Source: JBEBXQ01 sp040391535 (GTDB lineage: Bacteria; Bacteroidota; Bacteroidia; Cytophagales; Spirosomataceae). Taken from it: DNA of 44,768 nucleotides. Positions 7,124-14,491 of this stretch are shown here, one piece after another. The position numbers were made by a program, and so were the translations under genes. The stretch lies in contig JBEBXQ010000024.1 in NCBI GenBank assembly GCA_040391535.1, positions 1 to 44,768 on the forward strand, given 5' to 3'. The notes under the pieces were generated by a model, which worked only from the letters and a program-made list of their open reading frames with translations, did not search any database and was not told the origin of the DNA. Every line of letters starts with the position of its first letter. Positions within the stretch are counted from its first letter, which is position 1.

Positions 7124-8548
7124 TTATTTACTTTTTACAGTTTTGCCCGAAGATTTCTCCTCTCTCCCGTTTGCAGCCAGCTCCTCCTCTACCAGCGGAA
7201 AAAATTTCTTGGGAAGATAAATATCCGGCCATCTGACCAACCTGAAAGCATACGGAGCCTGAGCCAGTCCTGAACCTACATGGGTAGAAGGCTGAGACAA
7301 AGCCAATGCTGAACTTGTCAGTTTACTCCAAAGCGCAGTGCCTCTGAGCGAGGAATCTTTTTCTGCCCATAAAGCCGCAATCCCCGCCACATGCGGTGTT
7401 GCCATACTGGTGCCTGATTTATATCCATACTTTGCCGGCATGGGAACAGACGAAAACGTACTGACACCCGGCCCGACGATATCCACCTTTCCATGCGGAG
7501 GATAAAAGGTAATATTTGAAAAAGAAGCCTTTACAAGATTCTCTCCCACTGCCCCTACAGCCATGATGGATGGACAGTTGGCGGGGTGGCTCACCGGTCT
7601 GTTGGTATCATTTCCGGCAGCGGCCACAATCAGGCAACCGGCATTCAGTGCCGCTTTAGCCGCAGCTTCATAGGCAGCCGAATAACCCGACCCTGAAACA
7701 GCCGCCCCAAGCGACATACTTATTACCTGGCATTTATTGGCGATTGCCCAGTTAATCCCGGCCAGAATCCAGCCATCAGCTCCGCTCCCCTGGTTGTTTA
7801 ACACTTTACCGGCATAGATTTTCGATTTATAAGCTACACCATATCTGGGTTTTGAGGTGTCTGAAGGTTTAAGCGGGCCACAGGCTGTCCCGATACAATG
7901 TGTGCCATGGCTATGCAGATCCTGCACCGCCTGATCAGGAACAAAGGATCTGGAAATAATCGTCCTTCCGCTGAAATCCGGATGGGCCAGATCCATCCCT
8001 GTATCCAAAACAGCTACTTTAATGCCATTGCCTGTATAATCCTGTTTGTAAAGCACCCCAACCACCACTTTTGTTTTAATCAGGCCGTAAGTTGCATTCA
8101 GGGCCGAAGCATCAACTCCGTCAGCATTTTCAACATCTGAAGCCACTGTATCAGCCGTTACTACTTTATCTGTAATATGGTTAACGGCATCCCGATACCC
8201 CTGCAGGTATCCATTCCAGTTCTCATTAATGGCATGACAAACCCGTTCCGGTTCCATCACGACCCCATCCTCACTGCCGTCAAAAGCCCGCATCCCGATT
8301 TCATTAAGGCTTCTTATCTGTTCTGCATTGGTTGCGTTGATGACAGCCACACCTATTTTATCAAAGAAAATACCATCACCTTCATTGAGGTCCTCCGGCT
8401 TCACATCCTCGTTGGCGAAATCTGTCGAGCTTCTCACCTTCATTCCCGTCGACTTATTGATATCTTTTACCGAGGCGACGGCCGTGCCCGGTTTTCCAAC
8501 CATCAGATACCGGCCCGTAAACTCTCCTGACAAATCTAAAGTTTCCAT
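7124..8548 (-). CDS. S8 family serine peptidase (subtilase) without signal peptide
   Basis: This 474-residue subtilase has a complete catalytic triad: Asp182 in VAVLDTGMD, His214 in HSHGTHCIGTACG and Ser381 in GTSMATPHVAGIAALWAEK. The oxyanion-hole Asn313 lies in VAAAGNDTN. Residues 12-110 resemble a degenerate I9 prodomain (RYLMVGKPGTA, GIFFDKIGVAVINATN, DGVVMEPERV). Residues 111-165 form an Ala/Asp-rich linker. The N-terminus (METLDLSGEF) has no hydrophobic stretch, so the enzyme should be cytoplasmic or leave by a non-Sec route. The C-terminal tail (430-474) is charged and ends in GKTVKSK, with no type IX sorting domain. Its only same-strand neighbour is the I9-like gene downstream. Several Cys residues (C217-223 region, C273, C305, C325) are unusual for an exported subtilase. 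Confidence 0.92.
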   Translation of the reverse strand: METLDLSGEFTGRYLMVGKPGTAVASVKDINKSTGMKVRSSTDFANEDVKPEDLNEGDGIFFDKIGVAVINATNAEQIRSLNEIGMRAFDGSEDGVVMEPERVCHAINENWNGYLQGYRDAVNHITDKVVTADTVASDVENADGVDASALNATYGLIKTKVVVGVLYKQDYTGNGIKVAVLDTGMDLAHPDFSGRTIISRSFVPDQAVQDLHSHGTHCIGTACGPLKPSDTSKPRYGVAYKSKIYAGKVLNNQGSGADGWILAGINWAIANKCQVISMSLGAAVSGSGYSAAYEAAAKAALNAGCLIVAAAGNDTNRPVSHPANCPSIMAVGAVGENLVKASFSNITFYPPHGKVDIVGPGVSTFSSVPMPAKYGYKSGTSMATPHVAGIAALWAEKDSSLRGTALWSKLTSSALALSQPSTHVGSGLAQAPYAFRLVRWPDIYLPKKFFPLVEEELAANGREEKSSGKTVKSK

Positions 8549-8808
8549 AACATTGATTCATTTTGTTTAATAAATAGATTTTTACCTTTTAAAATACCAG
8601 CCGCCACACGCCAGTTATTTTGCTTTATGCTTATACAAATGAAGTCACATACTCATCCATCTGCAATACCATTTTCTAGGTATTTTTCACATAACTCCCT
8701 GATAAAAAGACCTTTCAACCTGATAACAAATGGAGTAACTGCGGAATATCCGAAAGAGAATTCTACGCCTTCAGAGGAGGGTTTCTGTCCATCTTTGAAA
8801 GATTAGTG

Positions 8809-8816
8809 TATCTTTG
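8809..8816 (+). promoter_or_regulatory. predicted -7 element of the Moco operon promoter
   Basis: TATCTTTG matches the Bacteroidota TAnnTTTG box exactly and lies 20 bp before the moaA ATG, giving a leader of only about a dozen bases. The best upstream match is TTTC at 8782-8785, 23 bp away, which is a weak -33 element. Such a short leader leaves no room for a Moco riboswitch downstream of this promoter. Confidence 0.5.
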
Positions 8817-8835
8817 TTAAGTAGAAAACAGACTT

Positions 8836-9816
8836 ATGATTCAGGATTCCTTCGGACGCGTTCATGATTATCTGCGGATTTCGCTGACAGATAACTGCAA
8901 CCTGCGGTGCTTTTACTGCATGCCGGAGGAAGAGTACGACTTTGCATCATCTGCTGCATTGATGCAACCGGATGAAATAGAAAAAATTGCCCGCATATTT
9001 GTAGATCATGGTGTCAAAAAAATAAGACTTACCGGAGGAGAACCCTTAGTAAGAAAAGATGCCGCAGCGATTATCCGTTCCCTGTCACCGTTACCGGTAC
9101 AGCTCACCATGACCACCAATGGTGCCCGGCTGCATGAATTCCGGGAGGTAATTCAGGAAGCCGCCATGCACAGTATCAATATCAGTCTTGATACACTTCA
9201 GGAGAAGAAATTCCTGTTCATTACCCGCAGGAAAATTTTTCAGCAGGTAATGCAGAATATTGACCTGATGCTTCAGCAGCAACTCCATGTAAAAATCAAT
9301 GTTGTTGTGATGAAAGGGCTGAATGAAAATGAAATCTGCGATTTTATTGCCTGGACAAAAGATATTCCCGTCCACGTCAGGTTTATCGAATTCATGCCAT
9401 TCAGCGGCAACCGCTGGACGAGCAACCAGGTATTTACCTGGCAGGAAATACTGACTGTAGCCTCACAGAAGTTTGATTTTATTCCCCTGGAAGGCCATAA
9501 GAACGATACGGCCAAGAGCTATTATGTAAAAGGACATCAAGGTACTTTTTCGGTGATCAGTACCATGAGTGCTCCTTTCTGCGATACCTGCAACAGGATG
9601 CGGCTTACCGCGGACGGGAAGCTGAAGAACTGCCTGTTTTCAAAAGGAGAAACCGACCTGTTGGGTGTTTTAAGAGCAGGTGGCGATATTACACCGCTGA
9701 TTCTTGATACGGTTTATAAAAAACATAAAGCCCTGGGAGGACAGTTCAACACTGATTTTACCCATTTGGAATCTGAAAAACTTGAAAACCGTAGTATGAT
9801 TACTATTGGTGGATAA
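8836..9816 (+). CDS. moaA: GTP 3',8-cyclase MoaA
   Basis: MoaA is the radical-SAM enzyme that starts Moco synthesis by rearranging GTP to 3',8-cyclo-GTP, working with MoaC to give cyclic pyranopterin monophosphate. The 326-residue protein shows the N-terminal radical-SAM cluster CNLRCFYC in SLTDNCNLRCFYCMPEEE. The SAM-binding segment is IRLTGGEPLVRKD. The C-terminal second [4Fe-4S] site is FCDTCNRMRLTADGKLKNC. The chain ends in MITIGG, the conserved C-terminal double glycine needed by MoaA. It is the first gene of a seven-gene operon; its stop codon directly abuts the moeA ATG. Confidence 0.97.
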   Translation: MIQDSFGRVHDYLRISLTDNCNLRCFYCMPEEEYDFASSAALMQPDEIEKIARIFVDHGVKKIRLTGGEPLVRKDAAAIIRSLSPLPVQLTMTTNGARLHEFREVIQEAAMHSINISLDTLQEKKFLFITRRKIFQQVMQNIDLMLQQQLHVKINVVVMKGLNENEICDFIAWTKDIPVHVRFIEFMPFSGNRWTSNQVFTWQEILTVASQKFDFIPLEGHKNDTAKSYYVKGHQGTFSVISTMSAPFCDTCNRMRLTADGKLKNCLFSKGETDLLGVLRAGGDITPLILDTVYKKHKALGGQFNTDFTHLESEKLENRSMITIGG

Positions 9817-11022
9817 ATGAATAAAACTGCTTTAAAGGTGATTACGGTACAAGAAGCTAAAACATTGATCAGGCAGTCGGTTCCTGCTCCTGTTGTAACT
9901 AAACTGCCCCTTTATCAGGCGGCCGGGCACATACTGGCCGAAGATATTAAAGCGGTTACTGATATTCCTGCATTTGTGCAATCTTCAATGGACGGCTACG
10001 CCCTCAAATTTGAAGATGCGGAAAAGGGTCTGATTATTAAGACCATTATCCAGGCCGGAAGTACTGCAGAAGCAGGTATTAAAAACGGAGAAACAGCCCG
10101 TATTTTCACCGGTGCTCCGTTACCACAGGGTGCCGATACGGTGATTATGCAGGAAAAAACCGAAATAAAAAACGGAATTCTTCATTGCCGTGATGAACAA
10201 TTGCAACGGGGAAGCAATGTAAGATTAAAAGGATCTGAAATAGCCCGGAATGCGCTGGCCATGCAAAAAGGGGATTTACTCACCCCGGCCGCCGTCGGTT
10301 TTCTCGCGGGAATCGGAATAGCCTTTGTTGAAGTATACCGGAAGCCTTCAGTCGCCCTGATTTTAACCGGTGACGAATTACAGCAGCCTGGACAGGAACT
10401 GAAAGCCGGACAAGTGTATGAATCCAATTCTTTTGCTTTGAAAGCCGCCCTTCACCAGGCCGGTATTGATCATGCAGAGACTTTCTTTGTCCGGGATAAC
10501 CTCCATTTATTACAGGAAACTTTAAAGGAAGCCATCGCGCAACATACGTTGGTATTACTGACAGGGGGAGTCAGTGTCGGCGATTATGATTTTGTCGTGA
10601 AAGCAGCAGAAGGAAATAACATAAACGCCATTTTTCATAAAATCAAACAAAAACCAGGCAAGCCTTTGTTTTTCGGGCGAAAAGAAAATGTCCTCATTTT
10701 TGGACTACCCGGTAATCCGGCTTCGGTCCTCACCTGCTATTACCAGTATGTCTTACCCGCCATCCGGCTGATGTATGGCAGAGATGAGCCCGCAAAGGCA
10801 GTACAGGCCACGCTGACGGCAGACGTCAGAAAAGTACCCGGTCTCACCCAGTTTCTCAAAGCCTGGTATGAAAACGGAAAAGTTACCCCCATGGGTGCGC
10901 AGGAATCTTTCAGAATGAGTACTTTTGCCATAGCCAACTGCTTCATTTGCCTTCATGAAGAAGGCCTGGAATATAAAAATGGCGACCGTGTTGAAGTTCA
11001 CCTGTTGCCGGATATCGCATAA
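9817..11022 (+). CDS. moeA: molybdopterin molybdenumtransferase MoeA
   Basis: MoeA inserts molybdate into adenylated molybdopterin, releasing AMP. The 401-residue length is typical. Visible landmarks are HILAEDIKAVTDIPAFVQSS followed by MDGYAL, the family's N-terminal signature. RIFTGAPLPQGADTVIMQE follows, then the MogA-like domain with LILTGDEL, LLTGGVSVGDYDFV and FGLPGNPASVLTCYYQYV, and a C-terminal beta-barrel domain IV. It begins with no gap after the moaA stop codon. The TSUP permease follows after 14 bp. Confidence 0.96.
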   Translation: MNKTALKVITVQEAKTLIRQSVPAPVVTKLPLYQAAGHILAEDIKAVTDIPAFVQSSMDGYALKFEDAEKGLIIKTIIQAGSTAEAGIKNGETARIFTGAPLPQGADTVIMQEKTEIKNGILHCRDEQLQRGSNVRLKGSEIARNALAMQKGDLLTPAAVGFLAGIGIAFVEVYRKPSVALILTGDELQQPGQELKAGQVYESNSFALKAALHQAGIDHAETFFVRDNLHLLQETLKEAIAQHTLVLLTGGVSVGDYDFVVKAAEGNNINAIFHKIKQKPGKPLFFGRKENVLIFGLPGNPASVLTCYYQYVLPAIRLMYGRDEPAKAVQATLTADVRKVPGLTQFLKAWYENGKVTPMGAQESFRMSTFAIANCFICLHEEGLEYKNGDRVEVHLLPDIA

Positions 11023-11036
11023 ATTTCACCGTTAAA

Positions 11037-11777
11037 ATGAATCTTACACCTGAACTTTTTTATCCTCTCTTGTTTATTGTCGCCTTTCTCTATGCCTCAG
11101 TAGGTCATGGCGGCGCCAGTGGTTACCTTGCTCTGATGGCTTTATTTGCCGTCAGTCCGGATGTAATGAAACCAACAGCCTTACTTTTAAATCTTTTTGT
11201 ATCTTCTTCCTCCTTTTTGCAGTTTTACCGGGGAAAGCATTTCAAATGGCAGATTTTCTGGCCGCTGGCGCTGGCTTCTATTCCCATGGCATTTGTTGGC
11301 GGGCTGATTCACATCGATGCCTCCATTTATAAAAAAATACTCGGAGTATTGTTATTGATACCCGTCATCCGGTTTCTGTTTTTCAATAATATCGAAGTAG
11401 ACAAAATCAAGCCGTCCAATATTCCGATGTCTCTTTTTCTGGGCGCTTTCATTGGTTTATTTTCAGGTATGATCGGAATAGGGGGCGGAATTATCCTCTC
11501 TCCTATTTTGTTACTTTTATGCTGGACAGATCAGAAACAAACCGCGGCCATCAGCGCGTTGTTTATTTTCATGAATTCGGTATCAGGACTCGCCGGGCAA
11601 CTGACGAAAGGAATTACATTTAGTCCGGATATGTTTACCTATGTGGCAGTGGCATTCGTCGGCGGGCTTCTGGGAGCTTATCTGGGAGCTTTAAAGTTTA
11701 ATCAGAATATCCTGAAAAATATACTGGCCATTGTACTTGCCATGGCCGCTTATAAACTGTTATTTACAGGAGCTTAA
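11037..11777 (+). CDS. TauE/SafE (TSUP) family membrane permease inside the Moco operon
   Basis: This is a polytopic inner-membrane protein of 246 residues with about eight hydrophobic segments. It has the two related TSUP half-repeats. The first holds SVGHGGASGYLALMALF (about residues 21-37) and the second GMIGIGGGIILSPILLLL (about residues 140-157). TSUP proteins move sulfite, sulfoacetate or other organosulfur anions across the membrane. It lies 14 bp after moeA and 13 bp before moaD, so it is almost certainly co-transcribed with Moco genes. A role for it in Moco synthesis (sulfur-compound export or oxyanion uptake) is inferred from position only. No ModABC-type molybdate transporter is present in the window. 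Confidence 0.88.
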   Translation: MNLTPELFYPLLFIVAFLYASVGHGGASGYLALMALFAVSPDVMKPTALLLNLFVSSSSFLQFYRGKHFKWQIFWPLALASIPMAFVGGLIHIDASIYKKILGVLLLIPVIRFLFFNNIEVDKIKPSNIPMSLFLGAFIGLFSGMIGIGGGIILSPILLLLCWTDQKQTAAISALFIFMNSVSGLAGQLTKGITFSPDMFTYVAVAFVGGLLGAYLGALKFNQNILKNILAIVLAMAAYKLLFTGA

Positions 11778-11790
11778 AAGACTTTTCCCT

Positions 11791-12018
11791 ATGAAAATCC
11801 TTTCTTTCGGACAAATAACGGAGATTACAGGGGCACCACAGTGGTCTCTGGATAATATTAACTCAACGGATCAGTTAAGGCAAAAACTCTCCGACCTGTT
11901 TCCGGCCTTACAGCATACGACCTATCTCATTGCTGTTAATCAACAGGTAATCAGAGAAAACATCACCCTTAGGGAGACCGATATCATTGCCTTATTGCCA
12001 CCATTTTCAGGAGGATAG
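11791..12018 (+). CDS. moaD: molybdopterin synthase sulfur carrier subunit MoaD
   Basis: This 75-residue ubiquitin-fold protein ends in PPFSGG. The terminal Gly-Gly is adenylated by MoeB and then thiocarboxylated to donate sulfur for the molybdopterin dithiolene. The N-terminal strand MKILSFGQITEITG and the late DIIALLPPFSGG are typical of MoaD. The frame is open back to 11731, inside the permease gene, but the extra 20 residues translate the permease's 3' end out of frame. The ATG at 11791 gives the family N-terminus. One base separates its stop codon from the moeB start. Confidence 0.93.
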   Translation: MKILSFGQITEITGAPQWSLDNINSTDQLRQKLSDLFPALQHTTYLIAVNQQVIRENITLRETDIIALLPPFSGG

Positions 12019-12019
12019 T

Positions 12020-13129
12020 ATGGCCATCGACCCTCAATTTAACGAACGCTACCAACGTCAGATACTTCTTCCCGGCTTTGGCAGGCAGGGACAACAAAAA
12101 CTGCAGAATGCCCGTGTACTTGTATTAGGCGCAGGCGGACTGGGATGTCCGGCACTGCAGTATCTTGCCGCTGCGGGTGTTGGTACAATAGGTATCATTG
12201 ATTTTGATACCGTCAGTATCAGTAATCTGCATCGCCAGTTGCTTTTCACAACCGAAGATGTAGGTAAACCCAAAGTTGACTGTGCCAGAAACAGCCTTTT
12301 AAAACTAAATCCGCTGGTTCATATCGAAACCTATCCATTCAGACTGACCAATCAGAACGCGCTGGAGCTAATGGCCTCTTATGATATGATTCTCGACGGA
12401 ACTGATAATTTTGCTACCCGTTATCTGGTAGCAGATGCCACTGAAATTCTGGAAAAACCTTTGATCTACGGAGCAGTATCACGCTTTGAAGGACAGGTGG
12501 CTGTTTTCAATGCCAGCGATGGACAGGGAAATACAACAACCTACCGCGATTTATTTCCCGTACCACCCCACGAAAATGAAATCCCTAACTGTGCAGAAGG
12601 TGGTGTATTGGGGGTGTTACCGGGTATCATAGGCACCCTGCAGGCGGCAGAAGTGATGAAGATGATCACAGGACTGGGACAGCCTTTGACCAATCAGATG
12701 ATGATTTATCAGGCATTGTATAATCAGTTTTATACCATTGCTATTCAACCTGATCTACAAAGGAAACCTGTTAGCACAGAACAGTTTCTCCGTACGGATT
12801 ATATCCGGTTGTGTGCTTCCACGACTACTGACGACATTGAAGAAATAGCAGCGGAAGATCTTTTCAGGCTGCGGACTGAAAAGCGTATCAAACTTATTGA
12901 TGTGCGTGAACGGGGGGAAATGCCGGAAATTGAATGGGAAGAAATGGTTCAGATTCCGCTTTCAGAGTTAAGGCAGCAACAACGGCTGACAGTCCCGGAG
13001 GATATTATTATAACCGTCTGTCAGTCAGGAAAAAGAAGCAGAATAGCCGCAGAAAAACTCAAAGAAATTTTCAGAAATAATAAACAGATTTTCAGCCTCC
13101 GCGGAGGTGTAAGCGAATTATTATCATGA
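12020..13129 (+). CDS. moeB: MoeB-type MoaD-activating adenylyltransferase with C-terminal rhodanese domain
   Basis: This E1-like enzyme of 369 residues would adenylate the MoaD C-terminus and probably thiocarboxylate it through its rhodanese domain. The ATP-binding fold shows RYQRQILLPGFG, VLGAGGLGCPALQYLAAAG (GAGGLG at 37-42), DFDTVSISNLHRQLLF and DGTDNFATRYLVAD (Asp129). Cys191 lies in EIPNCAEGGVLGVLPGIIG. The rhodanese domain (about 275-369) has KLIDVRERGE and the active-site loop VCQSGKRS with Cys334. The CxxC pairs that hold zinc in E. coli MoeB are missing: the first site reads TYRDLF and I see no second CxxC. I chose ATG 12020, since the upstream extension overlaps moaD. The last 4 bases overlap moaE. 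Confidence 0.92.
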   Translation: MAIDPQFNERYQRQILLPGFGRQGQQKLQNARVLVLGAGGLGCPALQYLAAAGVGTIGIIDFDTVSISNLHRQLLFTTEDVGKPKVDCARNSLLKLNPLVHIETYPFRLTNQNALELMASYDMILDGTDNFATRYLVADATEILEKPLIYGAVSRFEGQVAVFNASDGQGNTTTYRDLFPVPPHENEIPNCAEGGVLGVLPGIIGTLQAAEVMKMITGLGQPLTNQMMIYQALYNQFYTIAIQPDLQRKPVSTEQFLRTDYIRLCASTTTDDIEEIAAEDLFRLRTEKRIKLIDVRERGEMPEIEWEEMVQIPLSELRQQQRLTVPEDIIITVCQSGKRSRIAAEKLKEIFRNNKQIFSLRGGVSELLS

Positions 13130-13572
13130 TTAATGAAAAAAAGATAAAGAACATATTCACTGAAGGGCCTGTTGCACCGGCGTTTATTACAGAAAGCATT
13201 CAGAAACACCAGAGCAAAACCAATATCGGTGCACATAGTATTTTTCTGGGACAGGTACGGAAAGATGAAGTCGACGGCAAGCAGGTAACTGCGATAGAAT
13301 ATACCACCTATCAGGAAATGGCGCTTGAAAAAATGCAGACGATCAGGGAAGCTGTGTTTTCAGCATATCCCCTGACATGCCTTCATGTATACCACAGTCT
13401 TGGCATTGTACCTGCCGGTGAAATCTGCTTATTTGTTTTTGCGTCCTCAGCACACCGTAAAGCCGCTATGGAGGCTTGTGATAAAGTGGTGGAAAGATTA
13501 AAAGCAGAATTACCTATCTGGGGGAAAGAACTATTTGAAGATGATTCCTTCCAATGGAAGGTTAACCGATAA
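13126..13572 (+). CDS. moaE: molybdopterin synthase catalytic subunit MoaE
   Basis: MoaE holds cyclic pyranopterin monophosphate while two MoaD thiocarboxylates add the dithiolene sulfurs. The 148-residue protein has HSIFLGQVRKDEVDGKQV, IEYTTYQEMALEKM, VYHSLGIVPAGEICLFVFAS and HRKAAMEACDKVVERLK. It closes with LPIWGKELFEDDSFQW, containing the conserved Pro-Ile-Trp-Lys-type active-site segment. It starts inside the moeB stop codon region (ATGA, 4-bp overlap), which suggests translational coupling. The moaC-moaB fusion follows after 9 bp. Confidence 0.95.
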   Translation: MINEKKIKNIFTEGPVAPAFITESIQKHQSKTNIGAHSIFLGQVRKDEVDGKQVTAIEYTTYQEMALEKMQTIREAVFSAYPLTCLHVYHSLGIVPAGEICLFVFASSAHRKAAMEACDKVVERLKAELPIWGKELFEDDSFQWKVNR

Positions 13573-13581
13573 CCTTATTTT

Positions 13582-14490
13582 ATGGTCGATATTACACATA
13601 AGCAATCCACTTTAAGAAAAGCGACAGCCTCTGCGGTACTCCATGTTTCAAGTCAGAACACTATTGATGCTATCCGTAACAGGGCTGTTCCCAAAGGAGA
13701 TGTTTTTGAATTTTCCCGTGCTGCAGGATTACTTGCAGTCAAAAAAACCAGTGATGTTATCCCGGATTGCCATCCCCTTCCGGTTGAATACACTGCCATC
13801 CGTCATGAGATTCAAGGGCTTTCGATTCTTATTTCAGTGGAAGTTCATACCATCTATAAAACCGGTGTGGAAGTAGAAGCCATGCACGGTGCTGCCATTA
13901 CTGCCCTCACCATGTATGATATGCTGAAACCCATTGACAAGGCTGTGGAAATAGGGACGATCCGGCTGGAAAACAAACAAGGAGGTAAAAGCGATAAAAC
14001 AAAGCCCGATACAGACCTGAGAAGTGCCGTGGTGGTTTGTTCGGATACGGTAGCTGCCGGTACTAATCAGGACACCTCCGGAAAAATAATGCTGCACCGG
14101 CTGGAAGAGATGGGTTTAACCTCTATCCACTATCAGGTAATTCCGGATGATTTTGACCGGATCCAGGCAACCGCACGTGCATTGGAAGCACAAAAATACC
14201 AGTTGGTTATTTTCACCGGAGGTACTGGACTTTCGGATCGCGACGTAACCCCGGATGCATTGACGCCGCTGATCGACCGGCCTATTGACGGGATTATGGA
14301 AGCCGCCCGAAATTATGGACAACAGCGAACCCCATACGCAATGCTTTCAAGAGGGGTCGCCGGTTTTCTGAACGAAACCTTGCTGCTCACATTTCCGGGG
14401 TCAGCGAAAGCCGTTCAGGAGTATATGGATGCGTTATTTCCGGCAGTATTCCATTTGTTTCATATCAGAAAAGGCGGTAATCACGCATAA
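13582..14490 (+). CDS. moaCB: MoaC-MoaB/MogA fusion: cyclic pyranopterin monophosphate synthase plus molybdopterin adenylyltransferase
   Basis: This 302-residue protein joins two Moco enzymes. Residues 1-130 are MoaC: the start MVDITHKQSTLRKA, KKTSDVIPDCHPLP, VEVEAMHGAAITALTMYDMLK and the catalytic Asp113/Lys116 pair. MoaC converts MoaA's cyclic GTP intermediate to cyclic pyranopterin monophosphate. A charged linker (about 131-146) leads to a MoaB/MogA domain with VVVCSDTVAAG, IFTGGTGLSDRDVTPDAL and FPGSAKAVQEYMDALFP, which adenylates molybdopterin before MoeA acts. The fusion couples an early and a late step. It ends the operon, 1 bp before the convergent histidine-kinase gene. Confidence 0.94.
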   Translation: MVDITHKQSTLRKATASAVLHVSSQNTIDAIRNRAVPKGDVFEFSRAAGLLAVKKTSDVIPDCHPLPVEYTAIRHEIQGLSILISVEVHTIYKTGVEVEAMHGAAITALTMYDMLKPIDKAVEIGTIRLENKQGGKSDKTKPDTDLRSAVVVCSDTVAAGTNQDTSGKIMLHRLEEMGLTSIHYQVIPDDFDRIQATARALEAQKYQLVIFTGGTGLSDRDVTPDALTPLIDRPIDGIMEAARNYGQQRTPYAMLSRGVAGFLNETLLLTFPGSAKAVQEYMDALFPAVFHLFHIRKGGNHA

Positions 14491-14491
14491 A

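Noticed and set aside
8549..8835. Possible Moco riboswitch upstream of moaA
   Set aside because: The best promoter box (8809-8816) leaves only about 12 nt of leader, and I could not find the conserved stem arrangement upstream of it.
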